Origin: Allobosea sp.
Lineage (GTDB): Bacteria > Pseudomonadota > Alphaproteobacteria > Rhizobiales > Kaistiaceae
Length of the DNA: 64,000 nt
NCBI GenBank assembly: GCA_017307955.1
Contig: JAFKFV010000016.1
Span: 1 to 64,000 of the forward strand
Direction: 5' to 3'
A model generated the notes under the pieces. The model made no database searches, was not told the DNA's origin, and saw only the letters and a list, made by a program, of their open reading frames with translations. Positions 44,951 to 53,415 of this stretch are shown here, piece by piece. Each line of letters opens with the position of its first letter. The first letter of the stretch is position 1. Position numbers and translations under genes: made by a program.

Positions 44951-45696
44951 GCCGCGGGCCGCTCGCAGGCTTCGGCGCCATCGTCGAAGGCCTCGGTGAG
45001 GCGGCGCGACCGGTCGATATTGGCCTCCGTCAGCACGTCCGCGGTCGGGCCCCAGGCGATCGGATCGCGGGCGATCAGGAGCGTCTCGGGAATGGAGCGG
45101 CGGACCGCTTCCATGTCGTGCAGCACGGCGATGATCGTGCGCCCTTCCCGGTGCCAGCGGCCAACCAGCGCCAGCAGCGCCTCGGCCGTGCGCGCATCGA
45201 TGGCGGCGAAGGGCTCGTCGAGCAGGATGAGCCGCGAATCCTGCAAGAGCAGGCGGGCGAACAGCGCGCGCTGGAACTGGCCGCCGGAGAGGCTGCCGAC
45301 CGTGCGGTTCTCGAAGCCGGAGAGGCCGACGGCCTCGAGCGCCGCCTCGGCCCGCGCCAGCATGGCGCCGCTGATGCGGCCGAAGGCGCCGGACTGGCGC
45401 CAGAGGCCCATCGCCGCAAGGTCGAGCACCCGCATCGGGAAGCCGCGGTCGAGCGCGCTCTGCTGCGGCAGATAGCCGATCTCGGTGCGGCGGATGCCGT
45501 CGATCTCGATGGTGCCGCTGTCGGGCCGGATCAGCCCGACGATCCCCTTGAGGAGCGTCGACTTGCCGGCGCCGTTCGGGCCCACGACGGCGGTGAAGGA
45601 GCCCGGCGCGAAGCGGCCGGAGAGATGATGCACGGCCGGATGGCGCCGATAGGACAGCGTCAGGTCGCGGCAGAGGATCGAGGGTGCGTCGGCCAT
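44947..45696 (-). CDS. znuC: Zinc ABC importer ATPase
   Basis: 249 residues, a single ATP-binding cassette: Walker A VVGPNGAGKSTLLKG, Q-loop YLPQQSALDRGFP, signature LSGGQFQRALFARL, Walker B LILLDEPFAAID, H-loop AVLHDME. Powers metal import with ZnuB and ZnuA. Second gene in the operon, 12 bases after the His-rich small protein. Confidence 0.9.
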   Translation of the reverse strand: MADAPSILCRDLTLSYRRHPAVHHLSGRFAPGSFTAVVGPNGAGKSTLLKGIVGLIRPDSGTIEIDGIRRTEIGYLPQQSALDRGFPMRVLDLAAMGLWRQSGAFGRISGAMLARAEAALEAVGLSGFENRTVGSLSGGQFQRALFARLLLQDSRLILLDEPFAAIDARTAEALLALVGRWHREGRTIIAVLHDMEAVRRSIPETLLIARDPIAWGPTADVLTEANIDRSRRLTEAFDDGAEACERPAA

Positions 45697-45708
45697 GATC
45701 GAGGGACC

Positions 45709-45969
45709 CTAGGTGAGCGCCCAGACGACGCCGATCCACACGAGACCGGTGAGGACGACGGCGAGCGCCAGCCGGTCGAGCGCCGAGGCGAGGAAGGGAG
45801 AAAAGCGGCCGGCCGACATGCGCGCGTCATGGGCGCCGTGTTCATGCGCGCCATGTTCATGCGCATCGTGATCATGCGTTGCGCCGTGAAGCGCGGCGGC
45901 GTGGTGGCGATGTCCGTGACGCGCCGCGGACGGCGCAGGGAGGGCGCCGGCTTCGCTGTCGATGGTCAA
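45709..45969 (-). CDS. Small His-rich single-pass membrane protein
   Basis: 86 residues. The first ~50 are dense in His/Asp/Glu (GHRHHAAALHGATHDHDAHE, then HGAHEHGAHD), a plausible zinc-binding stretch. One transmembrane helix follows (LALAVVLTGLVWIGVVWALT) at the very end. Basic residues just before the helix favour a cytoplasmic N-terminus. The start is TTG 45969, decided by a perfect GGAGGTGA ribosome site 6 bases upstream. It leads the zinc importer operon directly below the Zur box. I recognise no named family; metal buffering or delivery to the importer is inferred. Confidence 0.7.
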   Translation of the reverse strand: MTIDSEAGALPAPSAARHGHRHHAAALHGATHDHDAHEHGAHEHGAHDARMSAGRFSPFLASALDRLALAVVLTGLVWIGVVWALT

Positions 45970-45998
45970 GGGGGGTCACCTCCGGATCACGGCTGTTG

Positions 45999-46021
45999 GC
46001 GATGTTATGTTATATCATTTC
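45999..46021 (-). promoter_or_regulatory. Zur box
   Basis: Read on the minus strand, the 23 bases from 46021 to 45999 begin GAAATGATATAACATAACAT and match the E. coli Zur consensus GAAATGTTATA-N-TATAACATTTC, as I recall it, at 19 of 22 defined positions. The site ends 30 bases before the TTG start of the His-rich gene and contains a TATAAC -10-like hexamer. Zinc-bound Zur would repress the operon. It may also affect the divergent imelysin gene 149 bases away. Confidence 0.75.
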
Positions 46022-46068
46022 ACAAAGCGCAAGCGCCTTTTCCCGAAATGCTGGCGCCAAGTCTGGAA

Positions 46069-46083
46069 TTGGAACAATTTCAA
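46069..46083. promoter_or_regulatory. Possible iron-control (Irr/ICE-like) box
   Basis: TTGGAA-CAA-TTTCAA is an inverted repeat resembling the rhizobial iron-control element TTTAGAA-N3-TTCTAAA, about 10 of 14 defined positions in a 17-base alignment. It is 87 bases before the imelysin start, where an iron-responsive regulator would be expected. The match is weak. Confidence 0.3.
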
Positions 46084-46169
46084 AGAGTTGGATGTCCTTG
46101 ACTTCGCTGCTCGCGAGGGTGAAACGTGCGCCAAACCGCAGGTGCGGTCGATCGAAGGAGACGGGACTG

Positions 46170-47447
46170 ATGATCGGAAAGACGTTCCTCGCCGCTGTCG
46201 CGGCAGCGGCCATCATGGCTGCCATGCCGGCTCGGGCGGCCGACGGCCCGACGGCCGAGGCGGTCCTCAAGACCTATGCCGACATCGCCGCCGCGAAATA
46301 TGCCGACGCCGTGACCGGCGCCAAGGCACTGGACGCGGCCATCGACGCGCTGATCGCCAGCCCGACGCCGGAGACGCTGGCCGCCGCCCGCACCGCGTGG
46401 AAGGCGGCGCGCCCGGCCTATATGGAGACCGAGGGCTACCGCTTCGGCAATCCGATCGTCGACGACTGGGAGGGCAAGGTGAATGCCTGGCCGCTCGACG
46501 AAGGCCTGATCGACTATGTCGACACCAAGTCCTATGGCGACGCGTCGGATTCGAACCCGCTCTACACGGCCAATGTGATCGCCAACAAGGAGATCCAGAT
46601 CGGTCCGGACAAGGTCGATGCGACGGTGATCAATGCCGACCTCCTGAAGAAGCTGCAGGAGGCGGGCGATGTCGAGACCAATGTCGCGACCGGCTATCAC
46701 GCCATCGAATTCCTGCTCTGGGGCCAGGACCTGAACGGTAACGGCCCCGGCGCCGGCAATCGGCCCGCGAGCGACTACGACACCAAGAACTGCACCAACG
46801 GCAATTGCGACCGCCGCGCCGCCTATCTCAAGGCCGCGACCGAATTGCTGATCTCCGATCTGACGGAGATGGCCGACGACTGGAAGGACGATGGCCAGGC
46901 GCGCAAGGAGCTCGCCGCCAAGGGCGCCGATGGCGGCCTCGTGACCATCCTCACCGGCCTCGGCTCGCTCTCCTATGGCGAGCTGGCCGGCGAGCGCATG
47001 AAGCTCGGCCTGCTGCTGCACGATCCGGAGGAGGAGCATGACTGCTTCTCCGACGATACCGCGGACAGCCACTATTACGACCAGGCCGGCATGGTCTCGA
47101 TCTGGCAGGCGAAGTACACGCGCGCCGACGGCACCGTGATCGAGGGCGCCAGCATCCGCGACTATGCCGCCGCCCGCGACGCGGACGCCGCCAAGCGCGT
47201 CGACGATGCGCTCGCCGCGACCACGGCCAAGATGCAGGTCATGAAGGACACGTCCGATGGCGGCGAGGCCTATGACCAGATGATCGGCGCCGGCAACGAC
47301 AAGGGCAACAAGATCGTGCAGGACGCGATCGACGGCCTCGTCGCGCAGACCCGCGCCATCGAGGGCGTCGTCGCGGCGCTCGGCCTCAAGATCGAGGTCG
47401 AGGGCTCGGACAGCCTCGACAATCCGGACGCCGTGACGTCGGAGTAA
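46170..47447 (+). CDS. irpA: Imelysin family (peptidase M75-like) iron-uptake lipoprotein/periplasmic protein
   Basis: 425 residues from ATG 46170, with AAGGAG 9 bases upstream and a signal peptide ending near ARAAD. Imelysin domain with the GxHxxE motif as GYHAIEFLLWG (H177, E180), EGYRFGNPIVDDWEGKVNAW, and a cysteine-containing loop NCTNGNC. Family members are periplasmic, iron-regulated and implicated in iron acquisition; despite the M75 name peptidase activity is doubtful. First gene of the iron cluster; a terminator-like hairpin follows, so it may be made in excess over the downstream genes. Confidence 0.88.
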   Translation: MIGKTFLAAVAAAAIMAAMPARAADGPTAEAVLKTYADIAAAKYADAVTGAKALDAAIDALIASPTPETLAAARTAWKAARPAYMETEGYRFGNPIVDDWEGKVNAWPLDEGLIDYVDTKSYGDASDSNPLYTANVIANKEIQIGPDKVDATVINADLLKKLQEAGDVETNVATGYHAIEFLLWGQDLNGNGPGAGNRPASDYDTKNCTNGNCDRRAAYLKAATELLISDLTEMADDWKDDGQARKELAAKGADGGLVTILTGLGSLSYGELAGERMKLGLLLHDPEEEHDCFSDDTADSHYYDQAGMVSIWQAKYTRADGTVIEGASIRDYAAARDADAAKRVDDALAATTAKMQVMKDTSDGGEAYDQMIGAGNDKGNKIVQDAIDGLVAQTRAIEGVVAALGLKIEVEGSDSLDNPDAVTSE

Positions 47448-47494
47448 GGGGCGAGACGCCGCATCGACCGCCTCGCGGCCGACACCTAGATAGG

Positions 47495-47520
47495 ACCCGG
47501 CCGCACGCGCGGCCGGGTTT
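47495..47520 (+). terminator. Hairpin terminator/attenuator between imelysin and multicopper oxidase
   Basis: A perfect 10-bp stem, ACCCGGCCGC (47495-47504) and GCGGCCGGGT (47509-47518), loop ACGC, followed by TT and TCGGG. The T-run is short, so partial termination with read-through into the oxidase gene 18 bases on is plausible. Confidence 0.65.
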
Positions 47521-47537
47521 CGGGACTTCAGTCCATC

Positions 47538-48995
47538 ATGCTCAGCCGCCGTTCCTTCCTCGCCGGCACCGCCGCGCTCACCGGCGCGGCCCTGTTCGGG
47601 CGCCCCGCCACCGCGCCGGCCGATGCACGCGCGCTGCCGCCGCCGCTGCCGCCGGGGCCGGCCGGAACCGTGAAGCTCGATCTCACCGCCGCCGAACGCG
47701 CGCTCGCCCTCCCCTGCTCCAATGGGAAGGCGCTGCCGCTCTGGACCTTCACCGACAGCGCGCTGCCGCCGGTGGTGCGCGTCAAGCTCGGCGAGCGGCT
47801 CGACACCCATCTCGTCAATGGCCTGACGCGGCCCGGCGAGCATGTCTCTGTGCACTGGCACGGCATCCGCCTGCCGAATGCCGAGGACGGCGTGCCCTAT
47901 CTCGTGCAGAAGCCGGTCGAGCCCGGCGAGAGCTACGACTATTCCTTCGTCCCGCCCGATCCCGGCACCTTCTTCTTCCACACCCATTGCAACACGGTCG
48001 AGCAGCTCGGCCGCGGCCTGATGGGCGTTCTGATCGTCGAGGGCGACGAGGTCGAGCCCTATGACGCCGAACGCGTCCTCGCCATCCGCGACTGGCGGCT
48101 CAACGAGGCCCGCGACGGCTTCCTGCCCTTCCTGACGCTGGAGGGCGCCGGGAGAGCCGGCACCTTCGGCACGGTCAGGAGCGTCAACGGCGCGGAGATG
48201 CCGGATATCGACGTGCCGGCCTCGGCCGATGTGCGGCTGCGCATCCTCAATGTCGACCCGACGCGGGTCATGGAGTTCGGCATCGAGGGCGCGGACGCGG
48301 CCGTGGTGGCGATCGACGGCCTCGCCTGCCCGCCCTTCCCGCTCCGCTCGTGGAAGATGGGCCCGGCGATGCGCATCGACGTCATCGTGCGGACGCCAGA
48401 GGGCGGCGGCAGCGCGGTGGTGCTCGACTATTTCGCGGCGAAGCCGGTGCCGCTCGCCCATCTCGTCGCGCGCGGCCCGGCGGTCAGGAGCGGGCCGTTC
48501 CAGCCGGCACCGCTCGCCGCCGCGCGGATCGCCGCGCCGGATCTTTCCACCGCCGAGCCGCAGCTCTTCACCTTCTCCGCGACCGCGACGGCAGCGGCTG
48601 TGCAGGCGGCGGCCGGCGAGGACGGCGGCTTCATCGGGCCGCTCTGCCTCTCCGCCGCGAGCCTCTGGTCGATCAACAAGCAGTCCTGGCCAGGCAGCGG
48701 CATGGACCGCCTGCCGCCGCCGATCGCCCGCTTCGAGCGCGGCCGCAGCTACCGGGTGACGCTGAAGAACGTGACGCCGCGCATGCATCCGATCCATGTG
48801 CACGGCCACAGCTTCACGGTGCTGAAGTCGAACAAGCGCGACCTGCCGCCCCATCTCGCCGATACGGTCCTGCTGCTGCCGAACGAGGTGATCGAGGTCG
48901 CCTTCGTCGCCGACAATCCCGGCCGCTGGATGATGCATTGCCATATCATCGAGCATCAGGAGACCGGCATGATGGCGTGGTTCGAGGTCGCGTGA
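47538..48995 (+). CDS. Multicopper oxidase, Tat-exported
   Basis: 485 residues. A twin-arginine signal (LSRRSFLAG) directs it to the periplasm. All copper motifs are present: HWHG at 106-109, HTHC at 148-151, HPIHVHGH at 417-424, and HCHIIEH starting at 467 with a methionine a few residues later as axial ligand. Such enzymes oxidise Fe(II), Cu(I) or phenols with O2. Sitting inside an iron-uptake cluster, a ferroxidase role is the best inference. Its stop overlaps the next start (GTGA). Homologous imelysin clusters that I recall lack this gene. Confidence 0.9.
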   Translation: MLSRRSFLAGTAALTGAALFGRPATAPADARALPPPLPPGPAGTVKLDLTAAERALALPCSNGKALPLWTFTDSALPPVVRVKLGERLDTHLVNGLTRPGEHVSVHWHGIRLPNAEDGVPYLVQKPVEPGESYDYSFVPPDPGTFFFHTHCNTVEQLGRGLMGVLIVEGDEVEPYDAERVLAIRDWRLNEARDGFLPFLTLEGAGRAGTFGTVRSVNGAEMPDIDVPASADVRLRILNVDPTRVMEFGIEGADAAVVAIDGLACPPFPLRSWKMGPAMRIDVIVRTPEGGGSAVVLDYFAAKPVPLAHLVARGPAVRSGPFQPAPLAAARIAAPDLSTAEPQLFTFSATATAAAVQAAAGEDGGFIGPLCLSAASLWSINKQSWPGSGMDRLPPPIARFERGRSYRVTLKNVTPRMHPIHVHGHSFTVLKSNKRDLPPHLADTVLLLPNEVIEVAFVADNPGRWMMHCHIIEHQETGMMAWFEVA

Positions 48996-50191
48996 GCGCG
49001 CGCCGCCTCGTCCTGATGCTGGCGGCCGTGGCGGCGCTGCCGGCGCTGGCGCTCGCCGATGGACTGGAACGGGCGGCGGGCAAGGCGCTGTTCGACCGGC
49101 TCTGGGTCGCGGCGCCGTCCTCGACGCTCGCCAATGACGGGCTCGGCCCGCTCTTCATCGAAAAGAGCTGCGCGAGCTGCCACATGGGCAAGGCTTTCGC
49201 CGGGCAGATGAGCGTCGCGGGGGACGGAACGGTGATAGCGCGCGGCCTCGCGACACGGCTCGGTAACACGGCCGGTACGGGCGATCCCCTCTATGGACGG
49301 CAGATCCAGCCGCGGGCGGTGCACGGCCTCGCGAGCGAGGGGACGGTCAGCTACCACGTGGCCCCCGGCGAGCCGACAAGGCCCGATTTCGCCCCGGCCT
49401 TCGGCGCGCTTGCCGCGACGACGAAGCTCGGGCCGCGCCTCGCGCCGCCGCTGGCCGGCATCGGCCGCATCGGGCTCGTCGACGAGGCGGCGATCCTCAC
49501 CGGCGCCGATCCGGACGATCGCGATGGCGACGGCGTACGCGGCCGCGCCCGCATCCTCGCCGACGGCTCGGTCGGGCGCTATGGCTGGAAGGCGTCGGCC
49601 GCGACGCTCGACCAGCAGGTGGCCGATGCCTTCATGCTCGATATCGGCCTTTCAAGCCCGCTTGCCCCCCATCCCGCCGGCGACTGCACGACGGCCGAGA
49701 CCGCGTGCCTCGCCGCGCCGGACGGCCGCGATGCGAGCTTCGACGGCGAGGAAGTCTCGCGCCAGATGGTCGGCCTCATCACCGCCTATCTTGACGGCCT
49801 GCCGGCGCCGAATGTCCCGACCGGGAGCGACGCGGGCGCGGCGCTGTTCGCGAGCGCCGGCTGCGCGTCCTGCCATGTTCCGGCGATGCCGAAGCGCGGC
49901 GGCGGCGCGGTGACGCTCTACAGCGATCTGCTGCTGCACGACATGGGCGCGGCGCTCGACGACGGCGTCGGTGAAGGAGGCGTCGCCTCGAAAGAGTGGC
50001 GCACGCCGCCCCTTATCGCGCTCTCCCTTCGCCAGGGAGGCGAGACGCGCTATCTCCATGACGGGCGCGCGGCGACGCTCGACGAAGCCGTGCGGGCGCA
50101 CGGCGGCGAGGCGTCACGCGCGCGTGCCAATTATGACGCATTGTCGGATGCCGATCGGGCGAAGCTCATCGAATTTCTGGGACGGTTATGA
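48992..50191 (+). CDS. Di-haem cytochrome, DUF1111 family
   Basis: 399 residues from GTG 48992 (overlapping the oxidase stop), with a signal peptide ending near LALAD. Two c-type haem sites CASCH are visible, at C60-H64 and C291-H295, the latter before a C-terminal conserved stretch RTPPLIALSLRQGG and YLHDGRAATLDEA. DUF1111 proteins resemble di-haem peroxidases (MauG/CcpA) and often sit beside imelysins. Role: electron transfer or oxidation in periplasmic iron handling, inferred from context. It overlaps the following imelysin gene by 4 bases. Confidence 0.9.
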   Translation: MSARRLVLMLAAVAALPALALADGLERAAGKALFDRLWVAAPSSTLANDGLGPLFIEKSCASCHMGKAFAGQMSVAGDGTVIARGLATRLGNTAGTGDPLYGRQIQPRAVHGLASEGTVSYHVAPGEPTRPDFAPAFGALAATTKLGPRLAPPLAGIGRIGLVDEAAILTGADPDDRDGDGVRGRARILADGSVGRYGWKASAATLDQQVADAFMLDIGLSSPLAPHPAGDCTTAETACLAAPDGRDASFDGEEVSRQMVGLITAYLDGLPAPNVPTGSDAGAALFASAGCASCHVPAMPKRGGGAVTLYSDLLLHDMGAALDDGVGEGGVASKEWRTPPLIALSLRQGGETRYLHDGRAATLDEAVRAHGGEASRARANYDALSDADRAKLIEFLGRL

Positions 50192-51309
50192 TCGCGATCA
50201 CGAAGAGGCTCCTCCTGCTTTCGCCGCTGGCGCTCCTGGTGCGCAAGGCCTTCGCGGCCGGCGACGATGTCGAGGCGCCGCCGGTCGCCGTAGCGCCGAC
50301 GCCGATCACGCCCGAGCAGCTCGCCGCCGTGACCGAGCGGGCCATCGAGGGCTATCTGCTGCCGGCCTATCGTTCGCTGGCGGAAGCGAGCGCCGCTCTG
50401 CGCGCGGCCACGGTCGCCGCGGCGCCGGAAGCGCCGGCCGAGCCGCCCGAGGCCGTGCGCGCGGCCTTCGCCGCCACGGTCGCCGCCTTCGCCCATGTCG
50501 ATTTCCTGCGCTTCGGCCCCATGGCCGAGAAGGGGCGGATCGAGCGCTTCTCCTATTATCCGGACCGTCATGGCACCGGCGCGCGGCAGCTCCGCCGCAT
50601 GCTCGCCGAGACGGACACCGCGCTTCTGGGGCCGGGCGCGGTCGCCAAGCTCTCGGCCGCCGTGCAGGGCATGCCGGCCTATGAGAGCCTCGTCTTCGGC
50701 GCCTCGCGCGACGCGGAGACACGCGCCTATCGCTGGAAGCTCGCCGCCGCGATCGCCGGCAATCTCGAGACCATCGCGAAGGAGACGCTGGACGGCTGGA
50801 CCGGGGATAGCGGCTGGGCCAAGCTGATGCGCACGCCCGGCGGCTCCAACATCGTCTATCGCGACGCCGAGGAGCCGGTGATCGAGATCATGAAGGCGAT
50901 CACCACCGGCCTGCTGCAGGTGCGCGACCAGCGCATGCTGCCGGCGATCGGCGCCGATTTCGCTTCAGCCAAGCCGGCGCGCGCCGCCTTCGTGCCGTCC
51001 GGCAATGCGCTCGCCTATCTCGCGGCGTCCGGCCGCAGCATCGAGGATCTCGCCCGCACGGCCGATCTCTTCTCGCTGGTGCCCTCCGAGGCGCCGCGCC
51101 TCGGCGCCGCGAGCAGCAAGGGCTTCGCGGCCTATCAGGCCGGGCTCGGCGCCAACGCGACCTGGCAGGACGCGTTCGCCAGCGAGGCGGCCTATGCGCA
51201 TCTTCGCGCCGCCTTCGACGCGCTGAAAGGTCTCGAAGACCTCTACGGCTACCGCTTCCCGACCGATGCCGGCATCTCGCCCGGCTTCAACGCGCTGGAC
51301 GGCGACTGA
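50188..51309 (+). CDS. Imelysin family protein (second)
   Basis: 373 residues starting at ATGA 50188. A signal-peptide-like N-terminus (ITKRLLLLSPLALLVRKAFA) is followed by the imelysin fold of the type that lacks the HxxE motif seen in the first: FAHVDFLRFGPMAEKGRIER, FSYYPDRHGTGARQLRRML, ENGDs absent. The second imelysin of such clusters is commonly divergent. Its stop TGA shares one base with the ATG of the DUF1513 gene. Periplasmic iron uptake is inferred. Confidence 0.85.
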   Translation: MIAITKRLLLLSPLALLVRKAFAAGDDVEAPPVAVAPTPITPEQLAAVTERAIEGYLLPAYRSLAEASAALRAATVAAAPEAPAEPPEAVRAAFAATVAAFAHVDFLRFGPMAEKGRIERFSYYPDRHGTGARQLRRMLAETDTALLGPGAVAKLSAAVQGMPAYESLVFGASRDAETRAYRWKLAAAIAGNLETIAKETLDGWTGDSGWAKLMRTPGGSNIVYRDAEEPVIEIMKAITTGLLQVRDQRMLPAIGADFASAKPARAAFVPSGNALAYLAASGRSIEDLARTADLFSLVPSEAPRLGAASSKGFAAYQAGLGANATWQDAFASEAAYAHLRAAFDALKGLEDLYGYRFPTDAGISPGFNALDGD

Positions 51310-52427
51310 TGGCCGCCACGATCCCCCGGCTCCCGATCGGCCGACTGCGGGACGGCATGGCGGGGCTCTTCCGCATCCACACGGCGGAGGACGGCCTCGC
51401 CGACCGGCCGGCCTATGTCAGCTCCGTGCGGGTCGGGCCGCGGATGCATGCGCTGCTGGTGATCGGCGAGGACGGCCGAGAGATCGGCCGCCTGCCGCTC
51501 GCGGGCCGCGGCCATGACATCGCCGTCGACCGGGTGCGCCGGCGCGTCGCCGCCTTCGCGCGGCGGCCGGGCTATTTCGCCGTCATCGTCGATCTGGGCC
51601 GCATGGCGCCGCTCGCGACCATCAATCCGCCGGATGGCCATCACTTCTTCGGCCATGGCGTCTTCTCGGACGATGGCAGGCTGCTCTTTGCCACCGAGAA
51701 CGCCTTTCTCGGCGAGCGGCCCCGCGGCGTGGTCGGCGTCTATGACGTCGAGGCCGGCGGGCGGCGGATCGGCGAATTCGAGACGCATGGCATGGATTCG
51801 CATGAGATCCTGCTCGCGCCCGACGGCAGGACGCTCGTCGTGGCCAATGGTGGCATCGAGACGCATCCCGAATTCGGCCGCCAGAAGATCGATCTTTCCG
51901 AGATGCGGCCGTCCATCGTCCGCATCGACAGCGACACCGGCGAGTGCATCGGCGAGACGCGGCTCGATGCCAGCCTCAACCGCCTCTCGACCCGGCACAT
52001 GGCCTTCGACGGCAGCGGCGCGCTCTGGTTCGGTTGCCAGTGGGAGGGCGAGCGCACGCGCCGCCCGCCGCTGGTCGGGCGCATCGGCCCCGGCGGCGAC
52101 GGCGATGCGGCGCTGATCGCCTTCCCGGACGACATCGCGCCGCTCGCCCGCAACTATATCGGCTCCGTCACGGCGAGCCGCGACGGCGCGGCGGTCGCCG
52201 TGACCTCGCCGATCGGCGGCACGGTCTTCGTCTTCGATGCCGAGCGGCATTCCCTCGCCAAGGTCCATGCGCTGCGTGACGGCTGCGGCATCGCCGGCGC
52301 GGTCGGGCACGACTTCGTCGCCAGCGCCGGCGACGGTCGCCTCGTCGGCGTCGCCGATGACGGGCTGACGCCGATCACCCGCCCGGCGGGCGTCGAGTTC
52401 GACAATCACATGCGCCGCGTCGGCTGA
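51309..52427 (+). CDS. DUF1513 domain-containing protein
   Basis: 372 residues, last gene of the iron cluster. DUF1513 is a beta-propeller-like family (GHDIAVDRVRRRVAAFARRP, DGHHFFGHGVFSDDGRLLFA, GMDSHEILLAPDGRTLVVAN, DASLNRLSTRHMAFDGSG). Most relatives carry an N-terminal Tat signal, but this one begins MAATIPRLPIGRLRDGMAG with none, so either the export signal is lost or the start is misplaced. No upstream in-frame signal is visible because the previous gene occupies the region. It is convergent with the next gene, with only 2 bases between stops. Confidence 0.88.
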   Translation: MAATIPRLPIGRLRDGMAGLFRIHTAEDGLADRPAYVSSVRVGPRMHALLVIGEDGREIGRLPLAGRGHDIAVDRVRRRVAAFARRPGYFAVIVDLGRMAPLATINPPDGHHFFGHGVFSDDGRLLFATENAFLGERPRGVVGVYDVEAGGRRIGEFETHGMDSHEILLAPDGRTLVVANGGIETHPEFGRQKIDLSEMRPSIVRIDSDTGECIGETRLDASLNRLSTRHMAFDGSGALWFGCQWEGERTRRPPLVGRIGPGGDGDAALIAFPDDIAPLARNYIGSVTASRDGAAVAVTSPIGGTVFVFDAERHSLAKVHALRDGCGIAGAVGHDFVASAGDGRLVGVADDGLTPITRPAGVEFDNHMRRVG

Positions 52428-52429
52428 GT

Positions 52430-53404
52430 TCAGCGCGGCTTGAAGCCGATCCGCCCCTTCACCGCGTCAAAGGCGATCTGCATGTGGCGGAAGACGAGGC
52501 CGCCGGAATTGAAGCCCTTCACGCTGCCATGCGGCGGCGCGAAGCGATAGCGGTCGGTCCAGTGCGCCGTGCCGGCGGTGATGGCGAGTGACATGCCCGC
52601 CTCCGGCACGCGGGTCGTCACCACGCTGCCGGGCCGTACCGTCTTCCCGACCGGATGATCCGGCACCTCGAAACTGCCATTGCCGGCGCCGGTGTCGAAG
52701 ACGGTGCCGTGGCAGCGCTCCGGCCCGTTGTCGACGGAGAAGCAGGTTTTCACGCTCTTGGTGTTCCAGGCCCTGAGGCCGTCCGGCTGGCTGCCGCCCG
52801 TCCAGGCATCGAAGGACGCGAAGGTGAAGCCCGAAAGATCCTCCGCGTCCGGCCCGACGATCACCTGCGGCGTGGTGGCCGGCCGCGCCAGATCGTCGGC
52901 GGCGACGATGAAGCCGTCGGCGAGACGGCCTTCGAGCTGCGCCAGCGGATTGAAGATCGGCGTCGGATTATAGGCGGCGCCGAGCACGCCGGCCTGACTC
53001 TTCGGCCAGCCGGGGCATTCCGGCTTGTCGGGCTTGCAGCTGACGGACTGCACCACCTGGATGGCGATTTCGCGCGGCGTCGCGATCGCGGGCGTGGAAC
53101 CGGGAAAGGCGACGCGGGCATAGCCGAGCACGCCCTTCAGCACATTGCCGCTGGTATAGGAATAGGTGATGGGGATGTCGGTGAGCCGCACATCGGGGCC
53201 GAGCGCCTCGGCGCGGATGCGGAGCCCGTTCGAGCCGGTGTCGAACAGGACATTGGCCGGCGCGCCGCCGCCGACAGCAACGGTCATGATATTGGCGAAG
53301 CCGCTCGGCCCCGGCCGCGCATGAAGCGGGATCACGGCCCGCTGCTCGGCCGCTTCCGCGCCCGCGGCGAGAAGCAGCAAGGCAGCCATAGACACGAGAC
53401 GCAT
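52430..53404 (-). CDS. Pepsin-like secreted protein (DUF3443-like)
   Basis: 324 residues with a signal peptide (MRLVSMAALLLLAAGAEAAE). Two DTG motifs stand at D55 (NVLFDTGSNGLRI) and D237 (TVFDTGAGNG), as expected for the two lobes of a pepsin-type aspartic protease. The segment before the first (FANIMTVAVGGGAPA) resembles bacterial DUF3443 proteins. Cys residues in VSCKPDKPECPG and KTCFSVDNGPERC may form disulfides. Periplasmic or secreted; protease activity is inferred, not proven. Its start is 12 bases from the end of the upstream GNAT gene. Confidence 0.65.
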   Translation of the reverse strand: MRLVSMAALLLLAAGAEAAEQRAVIPLHARPGPSGFANIMTVAVGGGAPANVLFDTGSNGLRIRAEALGPDVRLTDIPITYSYTSGNVLKGVLGYARVAFPGSTPAIATPREIAIQVVQSVSCKPDKPECPGWPKSQAGVLGAAYNPTPIFNPLAQLEGRLADGFIVAADDLARPATTPQVIVGPDAEDLSGFTFASFDAWTGGSQPDGLRAWNTKSVKTCFSVDNGPERCHGTVFDTGAGNGSFEVPDHPVGKTVRPGSVVTTRVPEAGMSLAITAGTAHWTDRYRFAPPHGSVKGFNSGGLVFRHMQIAFDAVKGRIGFKPR

Positions 53405-53415
53405 GGGTGCCGCCG

